This document shows positions 49,833-62,659 of a stretch of DNA of 64,000 bases, in pieces (the first letter of the stretch is position 1; each line of letters opens with the position of its first letter). A program made the position numbers and the translations under genes. The notes beneath the pieces were generated by a model, which was given only the letters and a program-made list of their open reading frames with translations, did not search any database and was not told where the DNA came from. Source of the stretch: Ricinus communis (taxonomy: Eukaryota; Streptophyta; Magnoliopsida; Malpighiales; Euphorbiaceae); the NCBI RefSeq assembly GCF_019578655.1, contig NC_063263.1:11965001-12029000 (forward strand), in the 5' to 3' direction.

Positions 49833-51059
49833 GAGTGTACAAGAAGGGTGGACGGCTAATTTATGTTTTGAGGAGTTCGCTCATGCAAGATGGATGAGGA
49901 GTATTGAACTGTAGCAACACGTAAAAATAAAAACCAAAGCATCAGATACATGATCTACTATAGAGCCTCAAGTGCATTGTTATCCTATGTTTGTGAGGTC
50001 CTATCCTTATGCTTCAATGATATTATCCCATCGGAAACAATTTATGGTGTAGGGCAAAATGGGTTTTCCCATTACTTTTAAAGGCACTGCAAATTCAAAA
50101 TGCAAAGCAACACTCTGTATACTGTATCTTCCCCACCTCAAGTTTTAGTTTTTATGGAAAAAGTTACAGGTGAGAACTTGAATTGTAATTTTATGTAGAT
50201 GCTTATATGAAATGAAAACTCAATAGTAAACATACATGTAGGCAATTAAATAAAGGGACAAGTAAAAGAAAAAAAAATTATATGATTTCATAATTTGAAA
50301 ATTTTTAATATGTAGTTTTTTTCAGACATAAAGAGATATATCATTAAAAATCTTGACAAAAAGAAGTAACTCACTGTTAAAAATGCCAATTCGTAAAGAT
50401 TCAGTCATATTCAATCTAATTAGCCATCGTTATCATATCGTTTCCGTTTGATAATATGAATTTAGAGTTTAGCAACTCAAAACATTATTTTTGGTCATCA
50501 AATTGATCCCGTCGGATTTGCCGATTCGTAGTTTTTCTAAATTACGGTTAAATAATAAAATTATGAGTTACTAAATTCTAAACTCATGTCATCAAATAAA
50601 GATAATATGATAATCATGACTGATTGGACTAAAAATGGTTAAATCTTTATTATTGGAGAAATTTTAATGGTAAAATATATTTTCTTAATATCTTTTTTTG
50701 TCTAAAAAAACAAATAATAAAAATTATAAAACAATAAAATCAAATCATACTTATTCTTTAAATAAATATCCACATAATACACTTTAAGTTCTAGACATGC
50801 TTTTCTCTTTTCAGACATTAATATGAATATAAATTGTAATCTTACTTGATAGTCCAAGATCACCATTTTACCTGTTTAACATATAAACATGATTGGAAAA
50901 AAAGAAAAACATACAAGAATAATTTATCGATTATAAGAAGATTTCTTAGGTTAAAAAAAGAAATCAAAGTTTTTTCTACTGAAGCCTACTAAAAGTCATC
51001 AATTTTAATCTGAGATGTGCTCAAACTAAATGTAATTATTTTAAATCATTTGGAAAAAC

Positions 51060-51325
51060 TGTATTCCTTATAGCTTGGGATAACAAACTTAATTATTTTG
51101 TTTATTTCTGTTTTTATTTTATGGTTGGTCTCTCTAGATTATATGAAATAATACCATTTTAATCAATATAGATCACAGAATATGTATATCTTCTAATTGT
51201 ATTCTTTATAATTTAGGATAACAAACTCTTTTTCTTTCTTAATTAATTGTTGGTCTCTCTAAATTATATAAAATAATATCGTTTTAATCAATATAGATCA
51301 TGGAAGATGTATATCTTCTATTTTA
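51060..51325. repeat. Direct tandem duplication, period 139 bp
   Basis: Copy 1 (51060-51198) and copy 2 (51199-51325) share TGTATTC(C/T)TTATA, GATAACAAACT, TTGGTCTCTCTA(G/A)ATTATAT and TTTTAATCAATATAGATCA, then TGTATATCTTCTA, in the same order. They are about 80% alike by eye. Confidence 0.8.
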
Positions 51326-51584
51326 TCCTTTTTATTTTTTGGAAAATAAAGGCTGGTCAAGTTCACAATATATATTAAACAAAAACACCATCAAAATCTA
51401 CAACCGTAGAACAAAAAGGGGTTCCTCAATAACAGAAAAGACAGAACTATGTGGTGTTAAGTAAGCAAAATATTTATAAATTAATTTGTAACTAATCAAC
51501 ACTATTAGGAAAGAAATTAAACCTAAAAGCCTTATGATTGCGCAAAACCAACTTGTGCACACTACCTAGATATAAAAAAGTAAA

Positions 51585-51715
51585 AAGTTCAAGCTCAAAT
51601 TAATTAATTGGCACACTTAACACCTACCTAAGGTAAAGAGATTTTGAGTTGGAATCCATACTTTTATAAAAATAAATCGGTTTTATAACAAGTGTAAAGA
51701 GATTATTACCCTTAC
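51585..51715 (+). mobile_element. Possible SINE-like fragment
   Basis: Plus strand AAGCTCAAATTAATTAATTG, then GGTAAAGAGATTTTGAGTTGGAATCC (box B-like core GAGTTGGAATCC), followed by a CTTTATAAAA-type tail region. No partner copy was identified in the window. Confidence 0.25.
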
Positions 51716-52227
51716 TATACAGTCGTTCCATTATATTTCTCATCAATAAATAAAAAAATCAATTAAGTGGTATCATGGATCAAAGTAGAAGGTGTTATGG
51801 GTTCTTGTACATTTCCAAGCAATTTTGTTGCGTTATTCTTATTTGCGTCAATAGTATATTTGATTATCATGGTACATATATGATTAGCTTTGCATGGATA
51901 GTAATTTGTTTTGTTTCATATGATTGTATAAGAAAAAAAAAATTTCTTTGCTAAAGTTTCAGTTACCATTAAATACTAACTAATTATGATATTTTCTTTT
52001 AGCTATTTTAATTTTGATTCGTTTTTGTTTTGATTAGTAGTGGTATTCAAATTAACTACTTGAAACATTGGAAGTGATAACAATGTAAGGAATGTACAAA
52101 TGGAGTGAATACAAAAAAAAAGCCCCCCAGGAGGCCAAGACCCTTTAGAAAACTGATAAAAATGTCAGTTTAGCATATAATTTTTTTTTTCATTATTAGT
52201 AATGATTGGTGCTCTAAATAAGGTAGA

Positions 52228-52690
52228 GAAGCGGGGCGATATGGGAGTTGTTATTGGTAAAGAAATAAGAATGGCAACATTGTGTTCTCTCACTGTCACA
52301 GCAGAAGAGCCAGCAATGCTTTCTGGTCCACCCCCACGCATATCGAATATCCCCTCCCACTTCTTGAGGGAACGTTAGGGATCCCTTTCTCCTGGATTTA
52401 AAAGCTGCTACTTTCGTAGGTGATGCCAATGAATGTGGCGAAAATATGCTTCTGGTCTTCTTCGTCCTCCAGCTGAGGTTGAGGCAAATCTTTGCAGACA
52501 TGCCATTTCTCTTATGTTCTCTTATGTATTTTGGAAGGTTTTTTTTTTTTTTTTTTTTGTATATGTCAATATACAGGATGTTGAATTGGGCAGCCCATAT
52601 ATTGGCAAAACAAAGCCTTCTCGACGAGGGATTAGCTCCTATTGTGCGTACTTTTTTGGTTTCTCTCCATGTATCCTGCTATCTTTGCCA
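52228..52690 (+). pseudogene. RNase H (RVT_3-type) remnant, probably from a LINE-type retroelement
   Basis: Pieces of a plant RNase H-like domain can be read in order on the plus strand but in different frames. RGDMGVVIGKEIRMATL with VTAEEPAM corresponds to the first strands and the Glu helix. DLKAATFVGDANEC carries the typical GDA active-site motif. PPAEVEANL follows, then RMLNWAAHILAKQSLLDEGL, the usual N-x-AAH-x-LAK helix near the end. Intervening frame changes, a stop and a T17 tract (about 52541-52558) show it is dead. Such domains end LINE open reading frames and also occur as solo copies in plant genomes. No reverse transcriptase is visible upstream. Confidence 0.55.
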
Positions 52691-52768
52691 AAAAAAAATA
52701 AATAAATTAATAAAAGAAAAACTTGTTTTGTAAATATAAAAACAGCATAAACTAAAGTAACCGACGGC

Positions 52769-52984
52769 GGTTAGTCTTGTGTGTCCTAGCTAGATCCTCC
52801 AAGGCAATAATGGTGATAAGCAAGTCAGCAAAAGTTTTAAAAAACAGAAGAAGACAAAAGAGTTTAGAGTTAGAGTAATTCTCACCGGTGTTGTCTTAAA
52901 GTTAGCCTCGCCGCTCTCCCAAACCAGCATTATATTTTCACTATTGTTGCCTTGCAGACCTAGCTAGGACACACAAGACTTAAC
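52769..52984. mobile_element. Foldback (MITE-like) element, 216 bp
   Basis: The left arm, from 52769 (GGTTAGTCTTGTGTGTCCTA), is mirrored by the right arm ending at 52984, whose complement reads GGTTAAGTCTTGTGTGTCCT. Arms are about 50 bp with few mismatches and continue through CTAGCTAG and CAAGGCAA. The middle 110 bp is non-coding. No target-site duplication is evident next to these ends. Confidence 0.65.
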
Positions 52985-52989
52985 CAATA

Positions 52990-55900
52990 TCACTAAATTT
53001 CCTTCTAAAGTAGACAAATCAATTATATTTCGTGTGACCACATGATTGACTCTTAGAGGGCAATAAATGACCTAGCAATAAAAGTGTTTCATTTTTTTTT
53101 TCTTGGTTTATTCATCTCGATTTCTTACTTGGGTGGAGATGGTGGGAACCAGGAAGTAGAGATATGAAATGGTTGTGTATCTTTAGAGCAAAAAGGAGTG
53201 GAGAGTGACCGGTGAAAAGGAAGAGCTTTGATGTCTACCGGGTTAGGTATGTGATATATATATGAGCAGCTCATCAGTGGGTGTTAGGTAAAGGCTATGG
53301 AGCATGGACAATTACGTACCATTTTATAACTGCCTTAGTTCATATTTCATCAAACTTAGTAGGTTGAGGTTGCCCATGACATTTAATGTTCATATTTTCA
53401 GAAATTAATTCTGCGTGTAGAGCAGAAATTTCTATTGCTTAAGCAATTGTTATTGTCATTGGGTGCCCTACTATGATATTTTCAAATTTCATCATTAGTA
53501 ATAATAAGTATGAAATGCCTTAGTATTTTTTATTATATTTTTTGTTAAAATAATTATTATCCAGAAAAATTAATTAATTGTCACTAAAAGGTAATGTTAG
53601 GAATGACTCATGTACCAGTTTAAGGGACATATGCTGGAGCAGAACGGAGTGAGCTAGTGGATAGCAGCGTAACGAGCGAGTTTTTCTTACTTGTTTGTTC
53701 ATATTTTTGTGATTATTAGTTTTATTTCTCAACAGATAATTAAACTGTAAAACCATAAACTTAACAATTTTGCGATGACAATTTAGTAGTGTTTTCTTTT
53801 TCTTTCTTTATTCAATATTCCATTTTGATTATGAACTATTAATTATGATTGAATTGTTTGTGATGAATATATATATATAAGCTCCACATTACATGTGAAA
53901 TTTCTCAAAGAGAGACTAGTCAAAATATGAAGATATATATGCTGGTAAGTGGTGACTTGACCATGGTACCATTTAATCCTCGAATTTACCATAATGTATC
54001 ATTTAGTCCTCAGAAAAAGAAAAAAAAAAACACCATATATCCGACGAGTTAGTAGGCTGGCACATAACTAGCGCCTTCATCATATCTCCTGTTAAATTTA
54101 AAACAAAATTAGAAGTCCTAAAAACAAGATTAAAAAAGAAGAAGAAGAACACCTTGCCTGAGGCAAGAATGAGAAGATTTGTTTTGAAATATTCATGGAT
54201 GACTGTGTTGATTAATTGGGCTTGAATTCAATATGTGTGGCAAATTGGCAATATATACAGCAGGTTAATTCACAGCATTTTGATGGAGATACATGAATAA
54301 GGAAGACATAAATAATAAATTAGAGAAAACGTAGTATCTAAGGTTGTCTTATTCATTAAATACATAACTGATACATATGACCCAGCATACACAAGACCCA
54401 CCACATCAAAATGAAAATGAAAATGACTGCAAGTTGCTGTTTTTATGATTTTATTTTTTCTACAAAAAGAAAATTAAATTATTGACTACAAACTCTGTGT
54501 AATTGTGTATATATATAAAAGTATTTTCTGTAAATTTTAACTCATTTTCGAGTTCTGAAGAAAAATATAATTTGAAAGTAACCTGCTTCTTAATCTATTA
54601 TCAAAAACTATATTGTTATAGGATTAAAGTCCTCTCATATTGGACATGAAAAGTTATGTTGGTATTTCTTTTCACCATGGTTGAGTTCTATTTATTATCT
54701 AATAAAAAATTATAATTTTTTTCTATTTTTAAATTTAAATTTGTAATAAAATCTCAACTATTTTATTTCAAATTAAAGGCGTGGATTGCAAATATGACAT
54801 ACTATATTCAATTGGAACATGAAATAAAAACTAAATTAAATATCACAAATATAAATATAAATTCTACCGAAGCTAAGTAGAACTTTTTTTCGAACATCGG
54901 TAATGATTTTTTTTTAATTAGTTTTATTAAGTAAACATAAAACAACTATTATAATTTTCAGTCTATTTGTCATTTAACATTATTAACTAATCACTCTTTT
55001 GATCTCAGCACAAAACAAATTTTAGTTTTCATTCATTTTCCATTTACCTCTTAAACACTTATAATTGTAGGGATTAATAGAAAATCAAAGTATTATCTGT
55101 CTGTAAATGATGAGTTGCTATGGTTCTTAAAGATTGACCCCTCGATTTAGGCTCAAATAAATCTGAATATATATGGTAAGGCAGGTGCAAAAGATCAGCT
55201 CATTCTTTGAGCATCTTTTTAGCTCATTTTTTTTTTTTTTTTCAGAATCTTTAGAAGTACTTTGAGATCAAAATAATAATATGGTCATATGTGCAAAGAT
55301 TTAGGTCATTCTTTCTACATTTTTTTGAACTTGAGATGTGAAGAACAACAACGTATGCCTACTATATTGGATAATGCATGTTGGTGCTGCCTGCTCAAGA
55401 TCATGCAAAGAAACTCGTAGCTTGTAATTGTTATTATTACTATTATTCATCTTTTTAATTTCTCATTTGAGAAGATGATTAGGGCATACATATCTACAAA
55501 TTTTTAAATATGGTGAACATTATCTTTAATATAATTACAGTAGTACCTTGGCATCTGGGTAACTACCTTGCTTCCATTATTATTTTTTCTTTCCTCGTCT
55601 TTTAAGTAGTTCAACTAACCTTTTTTTTTTCTTTGAATTAATTCTTTCTAAGAAGAAAAAAACAGGATTCTATGGAAAGGAATTGATTAGTAAACCATTT
55701 ACGCCATCTTTCAAAGTTGGGAATATGAAGAAATTAAATCAATTTGTTGAAGTTTTGGAAATTTATAGAGTTAATATTTTGACTTTTATAATGGTACCAT
55801 AGTCTTTAAAAATAAATGTTAAGTTTAGATCTCATTAAGCTATTAAGAAAGGATAAAAAAAAAAAAAAACTTTGGTGTTGAAGTTTAGTGGTTCGAGTTA

Positions 55901-58900
55901 TATATATTCCTTCATTTTCTGAAGAATCAACATCAGAAAAAAGTCATGACAAAAACCCATATGGAAGAGCAATTAAAATATTAGCTTACTAAAGCAAGGC
56001 ATGCACAAATAAAAATTCATCTGAAAAGGACACTGGGTTAGAAGGATCTTCATATTGTTCATTTAGCAGATCAAAAGAATCACCCCAACCGTGACGAATT
56101 TATGATTTTAAAGAGTATTATCAATTGTCACAGAAAATCTCGCCATGGGACATTGATATGTTCATAAACAAAATATGTTATAAAGTAAGATAGTTATCTT
56201 CTCTATAAGAACTGAAATATCAGGCTAATTAGGAAGTGATTTGATTGACATTTTCATAACAAAATTTAAGAGATCGCTCTCTATTTCGCTATTATATATA
56301 AGTATTGGTGGAATCATTATATCCTACGATCCACGACCATTAAACTTTCAATGAATAATAAAAATAAAATGAATTGCATGGTAGATCCTTATATAAGATA
56401 ACTAGCCAAAACAATAACTTTATTCTATTGTGTTTCCGATCACTTAATAAAAGGATTATAGTGACAATTGACAAGATATGCTAATATGCTCTTATTGTAG
56501 ACACAAAGAAATAAATTAAAGCTTATACCTCCATAGGTAAAGTAAGGTAACAAATATTTGTCAGAAATGCTAAAGTTTTCTTCTACTCTCTGCAGTTGCA
56601 AGCAACAATATAAATAATTACTTACATATATAACTTATACTTAAAGGTAACTAGCTAGGACCTCATAATTTTGTCTTTAACCTGCTAACACTTCCTACTT
56701 TTCACTTAAAATTAGAGTAAAGATCACAGATTTCATTAATTTTTAATTGGAAAAAAAACCCTCTCTTTTCATAGAATGTTATAGTTATATTGCACTTGTC
56801 AAATTCCAATGGGATATTCTTCCACGGTTAATTTGTTATCTACACCACCACCACCAGATGTATATACCGCAATAAAAAGAAAAATAATATGTATATATGA
56901 GTGTTTTACTTTCGCACATATTTAATTATCTAAAAATAATAAATATGTATCTAGATTAAGCAATAATCTTTCTTCTTATATACACTATTATAACCATGAT
57001 ATTAAAGTCAATGTTTCAAACTCCAATCAATAAGCTCTAATTTATTTGGTCTCTTTAAATTTCTTGAAAATGCGTCTAGTTTTCCTCTATTGCGATAAAT
57101 GGAGATAGGATAATTATTCTATCTATTCCTTTTCTGGAGAAATATTTTTTAAAATATAACTGTTATTTTAGAATTTTAAATCCTTATTAAAAGTAAATTA
57201 ATTTGAGTGTTTCTTTTGAAAAGGATAGATGAGTCATTTTCTTTTTAAATTGTAACATACTCCCTCCATTACATGCTATTTTTTTTTTCAATTTATTTTT
57301 TTTAATTATCTATCACTTTTATATATTTAATGCAACATTAATTTAATTTTATTTTTTTTGTGTTGGAATAGGTAATAATTTTTCTATAATTTAATGAATT
57401 TCTAAAATGTTCTTATGGAATGAAGAGAGAAGAGAGTAATTAATAGTTTGTTAATTCTTGTGCAACTATGAAAGAATGTCAATTAAAAAGTAACGGAGAA
57501 AGTAATTAATGCTTACTAATGATGAAAGTACTAAAATTATTAATAAATGTAGTATTTAAAAATATATTATTTTTTACCATAGTAAATAAGCTATTTTAGC
57601 TGATTTTTTTTTTTTTTTTTAGAAAAGGCCAGCATAAAAATTAATTTAAAAAATAAATTAACAATTGTATTGTATCGATGCTTTTAAGAAGTGTTGCTAA
57701 TTAACTGTCGGGCTACTTCCCTATTTCTATCAGTTGCTCATCTGCGAAATGTTGGCACCTTTTGATACCTTAAATTAGGTGCCAGTGCCACCACCCATTG
57801 TTCTTCATTCTTCACAAGGAGGAAATGAGTTCAGCTTGGCCCTATGTTTATATTCATTTGTTTTGATGAACCCATCCAAATTCTTTTAAGAAAACCATTT
57901 TAAAATTGTATTTTATTATTTGATAGGACGAATTTAGATCACACTCAGAATATATACATTTTCATAAATATGTAGGAGGATAAATGGACAAATAAATAGG
58001 TCTAATTTATACATAGGAGTAAGTCAATTTGTTCTTTATTTGTCATATTATCCTTATGTATGATGTACCATTTTTATATTTAAACATATATATAAGAAAA
58101 TTAAATTATGTACCGGTAAGCTTAATTTGATGATAAATTTATATCTCAATTTGAGTAAAATCGCCAATAAACAAATATTTTATATATTTCTTAAAAGAAA
58201 TACAATAATATCCAATGAAAATCTACTATTATTAGTTTTGTCTTTGAAGTATTGCAGTGTGTTGGATCTCCTAGCTGCCTTAACAAATCTATATCATACC
58301 TAACCCTACTACACTAATTTTGAAAAAAAAAGAAGTAGTACATGTGACAGACATTTCAAAGGAGAAAATGAGGAAATTCAACTATAATTTTAAGTCCAAA
58401 GAATTTTCTCAAAGAAAAAAAAAAGGTTGAGAAAATAAATTTGCACAGTAAATTCTCTTCGAGGATGAAATTGAATTTTTAAATAAAGAAATGGGCAAAA
58501 CGTATAAAACTCGCTATTATGCCACTATAATTTTCTTCACTTTAAATCATTTTACACCTTTAACTTCTTCAATTTTTATTTTTCACTAATATTTGTGCAC
58601 TTATTAAAGAACTAATAACTTATTTTATAATTTTTATTTTTTTTTAATCTTTTTATCATTTTCACCTTTTTTTCTCTAATTTCTTTTTCAATTAAATAAA
58701 GGAGAGTGTGTGTTAGATAATCCTATTTAATACTCACAACTAAAATTTTCAACACTTTTATTTAAAGCTCATTCGCTAATGCAATACGGAACCAATATAA
58801 ATTTTTAAATTAAGTTAAGAATTATTTAAAATGGTAAAATTAAAATACTTAACTAAAAGGTTTTATTAAGCTAAATTTTATATTTCTTCATAATTACTAA

Positions 58901-60400
58901 CAAATTAAAAACTTTAAACCCTTTTTAATATCATAATCGCTCAATGATTATGCAGTGAGAAAATACAATTACTGAAAAGTTTCATCAAGTGAGAATAATA
59001 TATCTTTATATAATTGTTGTATCTAAAATTCTTTTTATTCTTTAAGTAATCTTTGTTTTCTGCTTGTTTTCCTCTTGTTCTTTGTTTTCTTTCTTCTTTT
59101 CCTGTCTTTTCAATTCTCCTAGCCACCCGCTGGCTATAGATCGAAGGTGAATCGAAAAGAAAGGAAAATGAGTGAAGTGATAATTCGTTTCCTTTGGGTG
59201 GGTGGAGAAAGAAAAATAAATTATTATTTTTTTGGTTCGCTTTCTAATTTAGGGTTATTTTTTTGGTTGTAGATTTTCTTAACAAGGAAAAAGGATTTGA
59301 GAAATGTTTATTTCTAGTGTCCACACACAATTTAAACGACTTTTGACATTTGATTTTACAGATTGATGAATATTCGGAAATGGAAAATTAATTTCTTTGA
59401 AAAGGGAAGTGAATCTTTTGAAATTTTTTGATTTTAAGGGTTTATAGATGTTTAAATGGAAAGTCAATAGATTACATTTAATAATTTTTGGTAATGTCTA
59501 TGTGATTTTCTTTTTAAAGGGAAGTGAATATCTTTATAATTTTAGTTGGATTAGAATATTTGGGAAAATATAATAGGTCATATTTGGATGGTTTTATTTA
59601 TTAAATTTGAAATCAACAGTTGTAATTTAACTGAAAATAAAATTTTAAAATCTTAAGAGTGAGTGAGTCATTAAGAGATCATTCATTTTAAATTAAATAA
59701 ATAGAATAGCTCGAATATAATATGTTATGTTCACCCAAATATTAGGAGTCTAAATTTATTTTTATTTAAGGATCTAAATGAAATTATCTTTTCTTTTTCA
59801 AAAAATTCCCTACATCTTATATTAATAATTTATTAGGCACTTATACTGTATTCATTTGTATAAAAGCCGTGTCCTAAATTAGATAAAAGTTCGAGTTTGG
59901 GTCAATTTGCTCTTATACAAAAGTTCAGGGGCAAATTGATCCTTTACAGAGAAAAAAGAAAAAGAAAAGGTGAACTCTTTAGTTGTGGAAAAATATCTTG
60001 AATTCTGAATTTTCTAAGAATTTATTTTAAAAGAGAAAATCATATGTAATTTTTACAATATTCCAATTTTCAGACTAAAAACTGAACCAAATTTCAAGCT
60101 TTGCTTAAGGTGTCAATTAAATATTATTCGAATCAACTTAAATAATGTAGAAAATTGTTACATAGTTAGTTAATCATTTTTTTTTCAAGGAAGACATATT
60201 AATTTAATTATTGATTAAAAGATAATATGATTTACATATTCATTAAAATAATATAACTATTCATCTTATTAATCAAACAAAACTAATTAATGACAAAAAA
60301 AAAAAAAAAAAAGAGGCTAAAATTAAAGGAAGAAAAGAAAAAAAGAGAAAACCTGAAATTCAACCATAAATCTAAGCAAGTGGTTACCGCATCTACCACT
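52990..60400. other. Intergenic region upstream of chalcone synthase
   Basis: About 7.4 kb without a supportable gene. It holds A/T-rich DNA with T runs (about 55229-55244 and 57605-57620) and TE-like phrases. One phrase is at 53965-54015 (GGTACCATTTAATCCTC and TGTATCATTTAGTCCTC, a direct pair). Another is at 59908-59942, where GGGTCAATTTGCTC and GGCAAATTGATCC form a short inverted pair. The open frames at 53574-53756, 58941-59126 and 59279-59467 are low-complexity shadows. Confidence 0.5.
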
Positions 60401-60425
60401 AGATTATTCATCTAACCTCCAAGCT

Positions 60426-60431
60426 CACGTG
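60426..60431 (+). promoter_or_regulatory. G-box in the chalcone synthase promoter
   Basis: CACGTG, the core for bZIP/bHLH factors (for example HY5-type), 45 bp upstream of the TATA box. In CHS promoters a G-box paired with a MYB site forms the classical light-responsive unit. Confidence 0.6.
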
Positions 60432-60451
60432 GCTATCAGCCCTCCGTCAAT

Positions 60452-60461
60452 CCAACCTACC
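60452..60461 (+). promoter_or_regulatory. MYB-recognition / H-box-type AC element
   Basis: CCAACCTACC contains the ACCTACC MYB-binding AC element and the CCTACC H-box core, 20 bases downstream of the G-box and 10 bases before the TATA box. Confidence 0.6.
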
Positions 60462-60470
60462 CCTTCCCCA

Positions 60471-60478
60471 TATATATA
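60471..60478 (+). promoter_or_regulatory. TATA box of chalcone synthase
   Basis: TATATATA after a pyrimidine/C-rich stretch. It predicts a 5' UTR of about 145 bases before the ATG at 60651. Confidence 0.6.
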
Positions 60479-60650
60479 ACTATCTTCACCCTCTCCCCAT
60501 TACTCACATCATAAGCACTACACTTCTCACACCATCTTTACATTTTGGTACTTAAGTCTCCACTTTTCTCCTTTTCAGGAGACATCTTGATTAGGGTCCT
60601 GTTTTCTTTGAACTACATACGTCCATATATCTATATACATATATACAACA

Positions 60651-62303
60651 ATGGCTGCTGCAGCATCAGTTGAGGCCATCAGAAAGGTTCAAAGAGCCCA
60701 AGGTCCCGCCACCATCTTAGCCATTGGCACTGCCACCCCGTCAAACTGGGTGAACCAGGCTGATTATCCTGATTATTACTTCAGGATCACCAACAGTGAG
60801 CACATGACAGAGTTAAAAGAAAAATTCAAACGCATGTGTACGTTTTCATTTCTTTGTCTTTTATCATTATGATCTTCGCTCTTTTTTTTTTTTTTGCTCG
60901 ATATTGTTTCTTTGCAATTTTTCTTGATTGTTATAATATTATGTTTTTCATGAAAACAAAATGATCAAGTGGGAAAATGATTAACTTACCAATAGGTTAT
61001 TGAATATTGATTATGTAAATACTTTTTTTTTTTTTTTTGATTAGGCGTACTTTACCCTTGTGCTTCAAAATCAAATGATATTAATAAAGTAGCAAGTTTT
61101 TGTTTCTTAATATAAAAAATCTATTTACTATGAATTAAATACTAATTGATTTAATGAGGAAAGTCAAATTAATCAATATTTTACACATATAGTAAGACTC
61201 AACAAGGATTTTCCACGTATGGGAAAAGGCTGTCTATGATATTATTATAGTTACCAACAAATTAAAATAAAACGTGATTGTATTTGGTGAAAACAGGTGA
61301 TAAATCAATGATTAAGAAACGCTACATGCATGTCAACGAAGAGATATTGAAAGAAAACCCAAATATGTGTGCATACTGGGAGCCATCACTTGATGCGCGC
61401 CAAGACATTGTCGTTGTGGAAGTGCCAAAACTGGGCAAAGAAGCCGCCGCAAAAGCCATCAAAGAATGGGGCCAACCCAAGTCCAAAATCACTCACCTTA
61501 TTTTCTGCACCACCTCTGGAGTTGACATGCCTGGCTGTGACTACCAGCTCACCAAGCTCCTTGGCCTACGTCCGTCCGTCAAGCGATTCATGATGTACCA
61601 GCAAGGCTGCTACGCTGGCGGCACCGTGATTCGTCTTGCCAAAGATTTAGCTGAGAATAATAAGGGTGCTAGAGTTCTTGTTGTTTGCTCTGAAATTACT
61701 GCTGTTACCTTTCGCGGTCCGTCCGATAAGCACTTGGATTCTTTAGTTGGTCAAGCACTGTTCGGTGATGGAGCTGGCGCTTTAATAGTAGGTTCTGATC
61801 CAGATACTTCAGTTGAGCGTCCTTTATTCCAGCTTGTCTCTGCTGCACAGACCATCCTTCCTGATTCTGATGGAGCTATCGATGGACACTTACGTGAAGT
61901 CGGTTTAACATTTCACTTGTTAAAAGATGTTCCTGGATTAATATCAAAGAACATAGAGAAAAGCTTGGTCGAAGCATTTTCTCCGATTGGTATCAATGAC
62001 TGGAACTCTATCTTCTGGATCGCTCACCCCGGTGGCCCCGCGATTCTTGATCAAGTTGAAGCCAAACTCAGCTTAAAACCTGAGAAAATGAGAGCAACCA
62101 GGCAGGTTTTAAGTGAATATGGGAACATGTCTAGTGCTTGTGTCTTGTTCATTTTGGATGAAATGAGGAAAAAGTCTGTTGAAGAAGGGAAACCCACCAC
62201 CGGAGAAGGGCTGGACTGGGGGGTTTTGTTCGGGTTCGGGCCGGGTCTGACGGTGGAGACGGTGGTGTTGCATAGTGTCCCCACGGAGACGGCTACTAAT
62301 TGA
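60651..62303 (+). CDS. CHS: Chalcone synthase (type III polyketide synthase)
   Basis: Two exons, 60651-60837 and 61297-62303, give 397 aa. The single 459-bp intron splits the Cys63 codon (T|GT) as is universal for plant CHS genes. Catalytic residues are present: Cys167 (QQGCYAGG), Phe218 (ALFGDG), His306 (IAHPGGP) and Asn339 (YGNMSS), corresponding to alfalfa Cys164/Phe215/His303/Asn336. The family signature GFGPG (375-379) is also there. [18 protein letters not shown] and the overall sequence match CHS rather than stilbene synthase. The enzyme condenses p-coumaroyl-CoA with three malonyl-CoA to give naringenin chalcone, the first flavonoid step, in the cytosol. Small departures: Tyr for the usual Phe after the catalytic Cys, and Lys in SDKHLD where Thr is common. 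Neither should abolish activity. The extra Ala run at the N-terminus is typical variation. Confidence 0.95.
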
Positions 62304-62411
62304 GTTAGGTGTGACACTACGAGATAAAACAAAACAAGGTGACTGTATAAAGACTGAAAGTGATGGTCTGTGTTCGAGACTGAAGGGGGAAAAAGAAATT
62401 CACTAATGAAA

Positions 62412-62458
62412 AATAAAGAAGAACATCAGCGTTTGGATTAGTGAAAAAGTGTAATAAA
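62412..62458 (+). terminator. Polyadenylation signals of chalcone synthase
   Basis: Two AATAAA hexamers (62412-62417 and 62453-62458) lie 109 and 150 bases after the stop, followed by T-rich sequence. Confidence 0.5.
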
Positions 62459-62659
62459 TACTTGCAATTGCATGTTTGTAAGCTTGATCTTTTATTGTTC
62501 TTTTTTTCTTTTCTTTTTTTGTTTTATGTCTGCTGTGAAAGGCTGCAGCTGTGTGTATCAGTGAAATTCCACTCTAGAATTATGAAGCATTGTAATTGCA
62601 ATTATATTATGGTAGAAAAAAAAATTTATAATAAATTTAGATTATTGTGTTAAAATTTC

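Larger units (their letters stand above)
49840..52200. other. Intergenic region
   Basis: No supportable gene. Contains a tandem duplication (51060-51325), a possible SINE-like fragment (51585-51715) and a TGGTATCATGGATCAAAG word at about 51769. That word resembles a Met-tRNA primer-binding site but has no LTRs around it. Confidence 0.5.

Noticed and set aside
51769..51786. TGGTATCATGGATCAAAG considered as an LTR retrotransposon primer-binding site
   Set aside because: It departs from the Met-tRNA complement and there is no LTR pair or polyprotein nearby.
61278..61296. Possible CHS start at an in-frame ATG upstream of exon 2
   Set aside because: It is an intron extension of the frame; splicing at CAG|GTGATAAATC restores the conserved Cys63 codon.
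61369..61593. Alternative frame inside chalcone synthase exon 2, and antisense frame 62051-62332
   Set aside because: Shadows of the CHS coding sequence.
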